From positions 6,169,205-6,233,204 of the forward strand of contig NC_045138.2 in the NCBI RefSeq assembly GCF_008831285.2: a stretch of DNA of 64,000 nt, given 5' to 3'. Numbering within the stretch: position 1 is the stretch's first letter; each line of letters starts with the position of its first letter. Shown here piece by piece: positions 50,146 through 61,455 of the stretch. The translations under genes and the position numbers were made by a program. Source of the stretch: Nymphaea colorata. Lineage: Eukaryota > Streptophyta > Magnoliopsida > Nymphaeales > Nymphaeaceae. The notes below the pieces were generated by a model. That model had not been told where the DNA came from. It saw only the letters and a list, made by a program, of their open reading frames with translations, and ran no database searches.

Positions 50146-50146
50146 G

Positions 50147-50688
50147 AATGAGAAAGTATTATAGGTTTCCCAAAAGTTAGCTCATGCACAAGAGAGAAGA
50201 TTTTGAAGATATTTATGGAGAGTTTTGGAGTCAAAACTCAAAATTTGAATTTAACAATATTTTCATGCGAATTTCAAGTATTTTTGAATTTATTTAAAAT
50301 TTTATTTTCAATAGGTCTTGACCAAATGAGGTTGGCTCTCAGACCTGCAAACACCCCATTGGGAGTGTGGGCAGGGCTCGTGCCCACCTAGCAGACCAAA
50401 ACGGCCCTTAAGGGGTGGGTCGCGGTCACATCACTCGTGGCAGTGCGTGGCGCGGCTGTGCGCCTTGGTCAGAGCGTATGGCCTGGCCATGTGCTGCTCG
50501 GCCAGGGCGTTTGGAGTGTGCAGGCATGCCCTCTTATTGGTTTGCTTTGGACCAATAAGGGGTGGCTTTTGCCCCTGGCTTCCAAGGTGGTCCCACACAT
50601 AAAACAACATAAAAATTATTTTTAAAACACACATTTTAAAGGGCAAAAAGATCTTTTGTTACAGAGGCACCAACTTCATTTTGCGTGG
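50147..50688 (+). repeat. Segment X, copy 2
   Basis: Matches 47,686–48,312 from AATGAGAAAGTATTATAGG to TTTTGCGTGG, with the internal loss noted for copy 1. It is followed by a 14-base filler (ACGAATAAGGGGTG) whose ATAAGGGGTGG word also occurs inside X. Confidence 0.92.
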
Positions 50689-50702
50689 ACGAATAAGGGG
50701 TG

Positions 50703-51474
50703 GCTTGTACTTTATTTGAGACAATAAAGTAGGAAAAAATACCTCTCATATGCATCATTGTTCAAAAGCTTTCATGCTGTCGATGTATATATAAAATGGG
50801 AGATATATTGCCAAAACTAGGGCAACAAATGATTTAAATTTGAGAGTTATGGGTGAAAAAGCTCATGTGTCAATGCATTCAAATAACAAGGACGAGAATT
50901 TTATGTTTTAAAATTGCATTCATTGAATCCCGCCTAAATGTAGCATTAACAATTGTATGTTCCAAAGTCATGAGAACCTTTATATTCAAGTTTTTTCCTA
51001 ATTTAAACTTGTGATTTACTTGAGAGAGTATAGTTGGTGGAAAGACCCCACATATCCACAATTCTCTAAACTTACATATAAAGTAGGAGATATGGTGCAA
51101 AAGCTACTCACAATTGATTCAAATTTAGGAGTCATATGTACAAGTAAAAATGCTCGTCTCCTAATGTATTCAATAACAAGGATGGGAATTTTAGATTTAA
51201 TGTTAATGTTGTCACTGGATGCTGCCTAAATTTAATGCTAGCATTTATACTTTTGAAAGTGTGAGTCTTAGTATTTAAATTTCTAATTTAAGCTTATGTT
51301 TTATTTGGGAGAGTATAGTTGATGGAATTAAAGACCCCTCATGGCTTCATGGCCTCATCGGCTTTGCCTTGCATGCCTTCATGGCTTCAAGGCATGGTCA
51401 GGTCTTTGTATTTCAAAACAAGGCAGGATTGAAATCTAGGCGGATCATATGAGATGACAAGAGCCACAAGTTGG
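50703..51474 (+). repeat. Segment Y, copy 2
   Basis: Matches 49,216–49,986 over its full length. After the shared GAGCCACAAGTTGG it continues into CTTTCCGAGAGC rather than telomere repeat, so this is the original right flank of Y. Monomers of the satellite-like family start near 50,888 and 51,176. Confidence 0.93.
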
Positions 51475-51717
51475 CTTTCCGAGAGCAAGCAGTTATATGT
51501 GGTGGGCTTCATTGTAACAAAATTCTGAAAGCTTGTCGGAGCTGGCACAAAGGACAGCAATGCTAAGCTAATTTCCTACTTTGTTTCCCTGCTCATCACC
51601 TTCTTGGTTTACCTTGCTTATGTCTATGCTTGTTTCCCTTTCTAGTTCATCAGTCTCCCTGACACACTCGTACGAACTTGACTTGCTGCTTGTACCAATA
51701 CAACTCTTCTTTACTAT

Positions 51718-52030
51718 TAGGGTTGTACATGAGCTGAGTCAAGCTCGAGCTTGGTCAGCTCGACACTAGTCAACACATACTTAATTTGCTTGCCTGGACC
51801 TTGAGCAGTGAGTCAAGTTGTATAAGGTCAGGTGGAGCTGGACTTGATAGACTGGGTCCCAGCTAGAGCTGGGCTTGTTTAAGCTCGTTTACCAACTGAC
51901 AACTGTCATTTGACTTGATCTGTTTCCTTTGTTTTACGAGTTTATGTAGTTTGAATTTGACTCATTAAAAAGCTGAGTTTACTGAGTGAGTTCAAGTCAA
52001 GCTCGAGTTGGCTCGACTCATTATATATCA
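51718..52030 (+). mobile_element. TAGGG-ended hAT-like element or fragment
   Basis: Begins TTAGGGTTGTACATGAGC and continues with AGCTCGAGCTTGG words; near 51,990–52,020 it contains the inverted word set CAAGCTCGAGTTGGCTCGA. The expected closing CCCTA end is missing. It is related to the fragment at 33,977–34,141, which lies in the opposite orientation. Confidence 0.5.
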
Positions 52031-52905
52031 TGACTCAATGCCAATGATACGTGTGGGAACAATGTGAAATCAACCGAATATCTGAATGATATTCAGCTCC
52101 TCGACAATGGAAACAGAGTTTCTCTGGTTGAGAATGTCTACTGGAGAATGTCACCCATCAATTCAGTTAGGAGATTTCTTTACAAGCTAGAAGGTAGTTC
52201 CTATTCCAATTCATCATCAAACATAGAGAAAAATACTCATTTTCCTTAATTTACATAACCTTACTTCCATTGAGTATTGTTTCAAGACATGGAACCAATG
52301 CCCTTTACAAAAACTATTTATCCTCGTTGGCACAAAGGCAGTAACAAAAGAAAGCCTAGATTTTAGGGCGCTGATTATGTAACAAATTAATTTACGTAGG
52401 GGAACCACTATGCAAATAAAATAAATTGTGTGGTTCTAGATGGGCACACCACACCCAGCTCTGCCATTAAGCTAATTGCTAATAAGTTGGTGCACATCAT
52501 AATATATTACACTTAACTTTATGGATTTATAGAAGAACGTAAGACTTAGTTGTTAAAGTATACATACTCAACAGGAAGGTTATTCGGATTATCTCACATT
52601 TGCTTCAGTAGCCAAATTAATTAAATATTGGGAAATATTTTCTCTCTATTGAAGGAACTAAGAGTTGGTGACTTCAAATGGATATTCACAATGTCTTTCT
52701 TCATAACGTATCTTCAGTGAGGTAGAGATTGATATGCAAATTGAATAGCCTGTTGTACGGACTTAAATAATGTCCTTGGAATTGTTGGGTGAGCAACAAG
52801 AATATAATATCATACAGCGGCAAACAAGAGAAACGAAACCCCCACCCTTCACCCATCCCCCAGGTACCAGGTCTGCTTGAGTGCTTTCGGTGGTGAATTA
52901 ATACA
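52031..52905. other. Intergenic, no supported gene
   Basis: Nothing recognisable. A short C-rich patch (CCCCCACCCTTCACCC) lies near 52,840. Confidence 0.45.
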
Positions 52906-52909
52906 CAAT

Positions 52910-53340
52910 TTAGTGATGCTTAGAAGGTAATATTAAGAACAGTATAATTACCTAGTTAAGAAGTGTTCACCTCAAGTATTTATTCAACAATTTTCATGAA
53001 AAGAGTGACCCTTATTAATATTTCCCTTCTTAAGTTATAAACAAAAAGTAACCCCAGAAAAACAGAAAATTTGTTCTAACGATTTTCATATATAATTAAA
53101 GTAATAACCATATTTATTCAAGTATGTGTGGATCATGATATAGATTCTCTTATCCAAATCCGATTCAATAGCATTTATGTTCTACAGCACCTCATGAATT
53201 TGAAAATCTCATATTCTCGAGTTGTTCCAGTCCAACTTGGTTATAAATATGTAATTCATATTGTTAATTCGATGAGAATCAATCCACAAATTCTGAAATA
53301 TGAGATCATTATAAAGCTAAAAAATATTAAATAAGACGTT
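52910..53340 (+). repeat. Dispersed AT-rich repeat, second copy
   Basis: Shares the ordered words of 32,430–33,360, including TGCTTAGAAGGTAATATTAA, GCACCTCATGAATTT, and a TTCGATGAGAATCAA…AAATTC block. Coding capacity is absent. Confidence 0.65.
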
Positions 53341-54639
53341 TTCTCAATGCAAAAAGGAAAATTAAGTATTTCAAGTGTAGATTTTAAATCGAATCTAAAA
53401 TAGATTCTTTCAAGAACTATGGATTTTACCGGGATCTTTTGCTATAGCCTATTGTTTACTTGGCGAGGCTAGTTTTATGCCTATGTAACTTTTGCCCAGA
53501 TTTTCAGGCAGACCCCTAAACGTGTGACTAAAATAAAAAAAACTGTTCAGTTCCGTTTTAAAAAGAGTGACCATGTAGGAAAAGAATAACCTTCATAGAA
53601 TCAAACAACAAGACAGTAAATGTCATTTTTTGTGAATAATTAGCAAAACTTATTTTACATCAAAAAATAGAAATAAAAATGTTCTATTTTTATCAAACGA
53701 AGCTTATAATTAATCATATTTAAATTTGATAAAATAACTTAAAGTTCAAAGGTAAAAAAGTAGTTGCACTTTAGATTTAGTTATCTAATTTATCTCCTGG
53801 AGGTAACATATGACATTAGCAAGGACACAATTCCGAGTATTGCAAATGGGCCAAATCAGGGTCACGAGCTATTTGAGACCACCATACATAAACCAACATA
53901 ATCAGATCTAGATCTGGTATGGAAACTATCTGAGGATTCAGATCTAATACCTCTTTAGCACGAACACGCAACCCATTTGGCTGGTCAATGGTCACCCTCA
54001 TAAAGTCTCAAAAGTAGGGATATAAACGGGCCAGACATATCAGATTATCAAACAAATACCGAATCCATGGACGTGGTAAAAAAAATTAGATCCATTCAAA
54101 TTTAAATTCAAATACGGTTTGCTGTTTCACCACTAAACATAAATTAGAATAAAATACCCACCAGTATCTGATAAAGATCCTATCTACATAATGGAGCTGG
54201 ATCTTACATTAGTCGGATCTGAATTCAGTTTTCCAGAAAATCAGCTCCAGATTCAAATTGGAATTATTCAAATATGATTAGTTAAATTGGTTAAAAATTA
54301 AACCCAACACGAAACCAAAACTATATTGCAACCTAAAAGTCAAGACACAAGACAACTGGTGTAGAATTTTTCTGTTTTAAATTATTTCTCTTTGTTTAAT
54401 TAGAAGAAACATACTCTTTTTAAGTATGTCTTGACATTTTTGATTCACAATTTTTTCGTAAACTTATGTGCAAATTTTCAAATATTAGTCAGTCTTTTGT
54501 GACAGACCAAAGTTGAGCAGTTAGCTGTAAAGGCCTCACACATAAATGAAAGAATTAGATCAATAATAAACAAATAAATGGATCACTTGATTTACTAGGC
54601 AAAGGTCTAAGCATAATGTTCTTAGACTTCTGAGCAAAT
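53341..54639. other. AT-rich intergenic DNA
   Basis: No gene supported. The 53,820–54,300 part carries AAATCAGATCTAGATC-like words reminiscent of decayed short transposons (compare 10,840–11,060). Confidence 0.45.
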
Positions 54640-55357
54640 AGTGCATGCTTTACAAATAGGTTAAAAAGTTTTCAAAAGGGTTTTGGACGGGCAAATGATC
54701 ATGCAAATGTTGAGCTTGGGCATTTCGTTTTAACTTGCACTGGTCTTTCCTCTTACATTAACAAGTAGGCACTGCCGTAAAGCTATGTCATCCTTATGAC
54801 CACTTATGACCACACACGAGCTCAAATACTTCGACCATCTTGAGTTCCATCCAACCACGGCTACCCAATGGTTCGGATAAATGTGATTAAATGCACCATC
54901 TGATGCAAGCCGGAGGATTGCTCCATCTAAACCCGGATGGAGAAATCCACAAGTCCATCATGAGCATGTCGTTGCTTAAAGATTTCCACTGTGTTGTATA
55001 CAAAGTATGTACTTGTTGTCTACCTACCTGTAAACTTCATCATGAAAGTTCCACAGTCAAAAAATTCGAGAGCAAGTTATAAAAACATTACAGCATCAAC
55101 AGAATAAATTTTTTGATATATATTTTTCCATAGATGCTGCTATATTTTTTGAAGTAAGAAGACATAACTTTAGTCTCTAAGCAGTGGCATGTTCAAGAGG
55201 ATGGCATAACTTTATCAGCTGCAATTCCTACATGTTAATGTGAGAGGAAAGACTCAAAGACCAGAGCAAGTTAAAACGAAATGACCCACAACATTGGCAT
55301 GCTCGTCCAAAACCTTTTTGAAAACTTTTTAACCTATTTGTAAAGCATTGTAAATGG
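54640..55357. mobile_element. Foldback element of about 715 bp
   Basis: The left arm (about 54,640–54,815) is the reverse complement of the right arm (about 55,175–55,357). The outer ends share ATGCTTTACAAATAGGTTAA against TTAACCTATTTGTAAAGCAT; further in, CATTTCGTTTTAACTTGC is mirrored by GCAAGTTAAAACGAAATG. The loop of roughly 360 bases has no recognisable protein. The right arm ends about 40 bases before foldback element B. Confidence 0.85.
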
Positions 55358-55450
55358 GCCAATCGTATTAGCTTCAATAATGACACATTCCATCTACTTC
55401 GTGGGAGAGAGAAAGGCATCTCCTCTGCTTTCCATTCTGTTTCTTCTTTC

Positions 55451-55453
<3 letters not shown>

Positions 55454-55520
<67 letters not shown>
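55454..55520. repeat. (TA)n microsatellite in foldback arm
   Basis: About thirty-three TA units in the left arm of foldback element B. The corresponding place in copy A has only TGTATATATTT, so the expansion is specific to copy B. Confidence 0.95.
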
Positions 55521-55521
<1 letters not shown>

Positions 55522-55785
55522 CCGTTCTCTTTCATCCGTATTTTTTTCTCTTATTCATTTCTCTCTCTCTCTCCCCCTCTCTCTCTTCTCTCTAGTTCTT
55601 CAAGGGGATAAAGAGAAATGGTGCCATAAGAAACACCTCAAATTAAGCATGGGAGGAGGACCACCTTAAAACTTTTATTTTCTTTTTGATCCCCTTTCTC
55701 TATTTATTTTCTTCTATTTCATTATTCTGTTTCTCTCTCCCTCTTTCACACACACACACAGATTCTCTATCTATCTCTCACACAC

Positions 55786-55789
<4 letters not shown>

Positions 55790-55828
<39 letters not shown>
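55790..55828. repeat. (TA)n at the centre of foldback B
   Basis: About nineteen AT units at the symmetry centre of the palindrome, preceded by (CA)n at 55,748–55,760. Confidence 0.95.
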
Positions 55829-55830
<2 letters not shown>

Positions 55831-56861
55831 AGAGATAGAGATGTGTAAGGAATAAGAAAAGAAATAGAAAAGGTGGCCAATAAAGAGAGAAAAGGCCTTA
55901 GGGTTGTCATTTGCACCATTCATAACATGTGTCCCTATGACACCATTGCTCATTGTCTCCTTAAGCAAGGAGAGAGAAGAGGGAGAAGGTGAGAAAGGAA
56001 TTAAAGATGAAATATGAAGGAAAAAAGAACGAGAAAAATATATATAAAAAAGAAAAATAGAAGAAAGAGAACAGAAAGCATAGGACGTTCCCTTCTCTCT
56101 CAACTGTGGCCAGCAAAGGGTGCTCTTATCACACAAATGTACAAGCACACAAAGAGGAGGAGGGCCAAAGCACCAGGGGAGAGAATAGCAGAAATGCTGA
56201 GGAGTCATTCTCTCTCCTTGCTGTTGCAGTTGATGATCTGGTGCTACTTTTCTCCAGTTATCCACTCCACCTCCTCCTTCTCTCTCTCTCTCACTGTGTG
56301 CCTCTCTCATTAGGAAAAAACTGGAGTTATTGGGAAGTTCCATTCAGAGAACGTGTATTTTTTTCTTTGATGAAGTTGCAATGGTTGGTCCTTCAAGAAA
56401 ATCTACTATTAATTAGAACAAAGTGTTTTGAACTTGGTGTTGAGTTTTCTTTTATGGAAATTATTATGACGTCCTATCCTTGGGGATTGGGTCATGAGCT
56501 TCTTTTGCTTTAAAAGGAGAAACACAGATGTACAAGTTGAAACACAATAGGGCTTTGCAGTAAAATCATGTCCGGTACCCTGAGAAGATGATGCTTTCAA
56601 GTATCTTGTTGGGTGACATGATAAAAGCCTCCACCAACTCTTTGAACAAATCACAGTGACGTTTCATTATGCCAGAGGCAGTTGCTTTCTTTCCATTGGT
56701 TGAACACATAACATGTGCACCACATCATTTTCAGTTTCGTTAAATATAACCTTAATTAATAGGTTCACCACTCTGTGTAACATGCAAAACCAAAGGCCTT
56801 ATGCATAACATAAATCATGGAGCAAACTTTATGAAAGAAGGTATCAGGATCGCAGAAAATA

Positions 56862-57082
56862 TGGATGTTGCCTAACATTTAGATTCTAATATTGTTATTG
56901 ACATTGGATGTTGCCTAACATTTAGCAATACCAACTGTACATTCCAAAGTTCGATTATTCATATCTAAGTTTTACAAACTTTTTGCTCTATTTGAGAGAA
57001 TAGGGTTGGTAGGAAGACCTCATATCTACCGTCGTTTTAGAACTTGGACGTCATAAACTTATGAAATGGAAAATATAGTAAT
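56862..57082 (+). repeat. Satellite-like monomer, isolated copy
   Basis: Contains GGATGTTGCCTAACATTTAG twice in succession, then ACCAACTGTACATTCCAAAG, AGTTTTACAAACTT and GGAAGACCTCATATC. It is closest to the monomer at 45,290–45,510 and lies immediately after foldback element B. Confidence 0.75.
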
Positions 57083-57716
57083 TGCCTTAGACATAGTAAT
57101 TCTTTATAATGTCAAAGTAATTTTCATAAAAAAACACAAAACCAATTCGAAACGCTCTGGTCTGGTTAGAAAGAGACGTTTGAGGACAAAAACATCTGCG
57201 AAATAGTTACAATACAGTTGTGGCAGTTTTGTTTTCTTTTTGGATACGTAACATTTTGGAGAGAATAATATTAGTTGCACTTCCAATCGTATCATAAACA
57301 CTATTTGGCTAAAGTTTAGATCCGAAAGCAGTTAACAGAACGTCCGTTTTCCACATTAAATTCCTGGCAATCTCAAGCAACAAATTCCTTTGGACAATTC
57401 ATTAAAAGGATTGTTGTGCCTAAAACTTGTATTCGTGGTCGACCCCCACTTTCCCCTTTTGCTTTCATCACCATACAAGGTTCGCTGTATGATGAAAAGA
57501 TGAACCTCTTAGGTTCAGTGCATTTTCTATCTAGTTCCGAGAAGAAAATTAACTGAGTCATGTCAGTTTTGTCCAGCCTACCTAGCAGCCTCCTAAGCTA
57601 GGAGACTTTAATTTAAGTTATATATTTTGATTCGTTGATGGTGTATATATACAAGCAGTTACATATATATCGTACGACATTCTAGAGTATATCTCCAGAC
57701 TTGGTAATAGATTAAT
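57083..57716. other. Intergenic, no supported gene
   Basis: No recognisable gene. Minus-strand open frames at 57,104–57,301 and 57,373–57,561 have no motif. Confidence 0.45.
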
Positions 57717-58030
57717 AAAGAAGAGAATCAATTGGTTACAAGATAACTTACAAGAAAAGCGTTATTAACAGGCCCCTTCTTCACTCCTTGCCATATTGAA
57801 TGATATATCTCAAAATATGGATCTGGCAGACATAAATGAAGAAGAGAATGATCGATTGGTTATAGCAGTTAGTGAGAGAAATTACAAGAAAAGTAATATC
57901 AACCGGATCTGGCTGCAGAGATTATAAATAAAGAAGAGAACGATCTATTGGTTATAGCCGTTACTGAAGAGAAATTACAAGAAAAGCAATATCAACCTTA
58001 TTCACTCGTTGCTATATTGAACGATATCTC
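57717..58030 (+). repeat. Degenerate tandem repeat, three units
   Basis: Three units starting near 57,717, 57,837 and 57,931 share AAGAAGAGAA, ATTGGTTA, and TTACAAGAAAAG(C/T). Spacing is about 95–120 bases. It may be part of a retroelement leader, but nothing confirms that. Confidence 0.7.
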
Positions 58031-58639
58031 AATATGGAGAGAATATCTCAACACCTTCCTTTTTCTGCTAATTCGATTTTTTAGATGAATGAGGATCAGC
58101 TAAAATTTGATGTGGTAGAGGTGTAGGGGTGTTGCCGAAATCCATTGGGGCGTTTGACAGTCATATATCGGCCTTGAGTTATGGAAGCCCATTCTTGCGA
58201 TCAGATCAAGAAACTTGAATCTGGTCGACGCGAGTATATATATAGGTATCCACCTTCAAAGTTTCCAACACTTTTCGTGGAAAAAAAGATGATATGAACA
58301 TAAAAGGAAACTAGGTCCTAAAACTAATCGAATACACAAGACGAGCAAGAAATGAGAGTTGGAACACGAAATGCTATATTCTTCAATTAGAATACAATTG
58401 CTAAGGACACAAGTTAGAAAAGATGATTCCAAAACTTTATCAAGCCTTCTTCAATCCTCCATTTAACGCTATTGGCAATTCCTTTCTAGCTATTGGAGAG
58501 GCATTTAAGGAACCATAACCAAGAGGAGTTCTTGAATATGTCATGAGACCAGAAAGTGTCATTTCAGAGGTAATTCTTAAGAACAAATTTGGCCTGGGCT
58601 TAATTTGAAGCAAACCTGCAAAGCAAGAAAAGCAATTTG

Positions 58640-60420
58640 ATTTTGACTAATTTCACAAACATAATTAATGTCTGCCCTACCTTCCTTAATCAAATGACTG
58701 ATCACATTCCAAGAAATGAGATGTCTGAATCCAGTCTGAGAAGAGGAGTCCCAAAGGAAGGAAGATATGGGAGATTAGATTTCTTTAATGACCCCTCACA
58801 AGAAGACGGAATACTACTGCCCAATATTGAATAATGTAAATTATTACATGATTTATAAGGCACAACCTGCCAAAAAACAAGACGAGCCTTCACTTCCAAC
58901 TGGCATGCTGCTTGTTAACTTTGAGAATTATGCACTCACACCATTCCTCACGCAACCGGTCATGGAACAGTGAGACTCGAAGGTAACAAATAGAAAAACT
59001 CCTGACCAACCAATCTTGCACAGAGCTAATCCAGAGGACCATCAAATCCTCCACATGAAATGGACATACTGACTGGAGTTAATCCTAAGCCCCACGCAAT
59101 TGGACAACTTCTCCAACATAGATTCCCCCATTTTCAAGGGATTGACCTTTGCCCAAAAAAATAGCAGCACAACACACATGAAGGAGACTATCACTGAACA
59201 CTTACCCTCACGGGGTGTGCGAAAAAAACTCTTATCTCTAGCATATTCATTGACAAGCCTAAAGAAGGCCTCTATGACAATAATAAAAAGATAAGGGGAA
59301 AATGGTCACCCAGCCTCATACCTCGTTTGAGGTTAAAAAACTTACCTGGGCTACCATTCGCCAAAACTTCTGCCAAAGCAATAGAGATATTGGTGAAAAC
59401 TCTATTTCAACATTCTTAATTAAACTATACATGTAATAGGGTAGATATAAGGAACAACCAATTCACCCTGTCATAAGACTGAGAGATCAAGTTTGAAATA
59501 AACCATTTGTTTCTTATCCTTCTTCATGCTATGAATGATCTCATGTGCAAGGATGATGTTGTCATGTATTTTTTTTAGCGGAAAAAACTGCTTGGTCATC
59601 TAATACAATCCTTTTGAGAACATTCTTCATTTTGTTGACCATAATTTTTATGATCAATTTATACATACTGTTAAATAAAGGAATGGGTTGGAAATTTTGA
59701 AGAGCTGGTACACCTTCCGTCTTAGGAATAAGGGTGATTTGTGTGTGATTGACCTTTTGAACAAGCCTTCTTATTAAAAGAACAACTGTACCACTTTACT
59801 TACATCCGCACCTACAATATGCCATTTGGCCTACAATATCCCAAAAGGATCGAAAGACTATACACTTGTGCTCCTCCAATGTGACGAGCTGGTTCCGCTC
59901 CTCATTTTCACTGCAAGAGACACATGGACATCCACTGAGCATGTTCCCTTCACCTTTTTCGATTCCAAGGAGCTGTTGGAAGTACCCTGAGCAAGCTGTT
60001 AGGATGGCACGTTGATCCCTAATTATGGAGCCTTCCACCTCCAGCTCAGTGATGGAACTTCTTTTTCTCCTACTTCTGGTAGTAGTCTGGAAATAAGTGG
60101 TATTACGATCACCTTCTGACATCCATCTCACCCTAGCCGATGTCACCAACTGCTCTTTTCCTCATCGGGGCACTTCCTTATTGATCCCTCAGAATCCTCT
60201 CTTCATTTGCATCAACCTACCCTCCTAGATCATGAATCATTTGCGACATATTTAATTAGAGCTTTATGGCTTTGATCATAAGTTCAACTGGTTCAAGCAA
60301 GCTGACCCTTCCTTCAATGAGCTAGAGGCATGTGGGTTGCTTTAAGCTTTCCCAAAAACTTGAGCATGGGGCATCCAAAAATGTTCTGCCCCATTTCTGA
60401 GTGATCACAAGCTGGCATTC
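58640..60420 (-). pseudogene. L1-type LINE relic (reverse transcriptase)
   Basis: Minus-strand remains of a plant L1 ORF2. The linker before the RT is clear at 60,149–59,796 (ARVRWMSEGDRNTTYFQ, a typical plant L1 block). Reading downstream: NSMYKLIIKIMVNKM near 59,650, IHDNIILAHEIIHSMKKDK near 59,540, KLDLS near 59,490, and a decayed GLRQGDPLSP region (GMRLGDHFP) near 59,320. The FADD catalytic motif appears as HVED near 59,060. The endonuclease domain that should precede this is absent, so the copy is 5'-truncated. Many stops and shifts interrupt it. No product is expected. Confidence 0.82.
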
Positions 60421-60905
60421 CTTCCTCTGCTGCAAACATCTAAAGTAATGAAGTATTTGATGCCTAAAAATGTCTCTTTTGTTGGGTTAGGTCCAACCTC
60501 AAATGAGGACCCACCAAACCCACCCGCTCACTTGAGTGAGCGGACAAGGAAAAGAAGAAGGGCACTTGACGGTGCCCTATTTACCACTGTTTTGAAAATG
60601 AGAAAAGGGGGAAACAAGCCTCCTTGTTCAAGGCTCACCAGACCAGCAAGAAGGGCAGGGTGAGTGCATGCCAGCGGTGAAGAAGGGAGAAGGAAAGATG
60701 AAGAAAAACATAGTTGTGTGTTTGTGCTACTGTGTGGGTACATGTGCAGAGAGAGTGATGAAAAGAAGGGAAAAAAGTATGAACACATGGTGATTCCTTT
60801 TCTTATAGTTTTCTTATGCATTCATTCTTTAGGCTGATTTAAGCTATTCTCTGCAAGAAGAACAACACAAATTGATGTTGTTATATTGCCTCTTTGAAAT
60901 AAATA

Positions 60906-60997
<92 letters not shown>

Positions 60998-61100
60998 CTC
61001 TTGCCTGTGGTTTTTTAACACATTATTGGGGTTTTTTTCATGTATATTAGTGTCTCTTGTATTTGCATTATGTAACATATATTTTTGATATCTTACTGCA
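60421..61100. other. Intergenic, no supported gene
   Basis: Contains one mixed-composition stretch (60,470–60,700) with a 71-codon open frame of no recognisable family, and a long (TA)n run. No gene can be supported. Confidence 0.45.
60913..60994. repeat. (TA)n microsatellite, 82 bp
   Basis: About forty-one uninterrupted TA units, the longest such run in the window. Confidence 0.97.
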
Positions 61101-61109
61101 ACATTGGTG

Positions 61110-61435
61110 TTGGGAACTCAACCTTGTGCTAGCAGCCGGGTGATTTTGTTTTTCAGCAGTTTTAGTGCAGTCCCTCTTATAAAATCATCATTTTTTTTGG
61201 ACTGCTATGTTGATGCTAAAGGCTGTTGTTAGTTGTTTAATTATTGGATATATGTATTCTTGGAGCTTGTGAGGGGGGAGGGGGGGTTTGTGACAGCATT
61301 TAGTGTTGATATTGACTGGTTGTTGTCTTAAGTATTTCATTGAAGGGGCAATCTATTTTACAAGAACTATACCATATTGTGAGTTCTTTTACAAGATTGA
61401 AACAAGGTTTACTAGAAAAAACAACCATAATAAAG
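61110..61435 (+). mobile_element. Possible 5' LTR of Copia element 2
   Basis: It begins TGTTGGGAACTCAACC and lies directly before the primer-binding site at 61,436. Length (about 325 bp) suits a small Copia LTR. The 3' LTR lies outside the window, so the boundaries cannot be tested here. Confidence 0.4.
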
Positions 61436-61455
61436 TGGTATTAGACGTTAGGTTT
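61436..61455 (+). other. Decayed primer-binding site of Copia 2
   Basis: TGGTATTAGACGTTAGG resembles the TGGTATCAGAGC-type site complementary to the initiator methionine tRNA used by plant Copia elements, with a few substitutions. It lies about 70 bases before recognisable gag sequence. Confidence 0.65.

Larger units (their letters stand above)
55400..56866 (+). mobile_element. Foldback element, copy B
   Basis: Second copy of the unit at 42,995–44,610, in the same orientation. The palindrome is centred on the (TA)n run at 55,790–55,828; its left arm starts at 55,400, about 140 bases later than in copy A, so copy B is truncated on the left. Shared landmarks are GGGAGAGAGAAAGGCAT, AGGAGGAGGGCCAAAG, GGCAGTTGCTTTCTTTCCATTGGTT and GTGCACCACATCATT. 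No frame is kept between the copies over any long distance. Confidence 0.75.

Noticed and set aside
55380-55595. Open frame with a long Ile–Tyr repeat
   Set aside because: Translation of the (TA)n microsatellite; not a gene.
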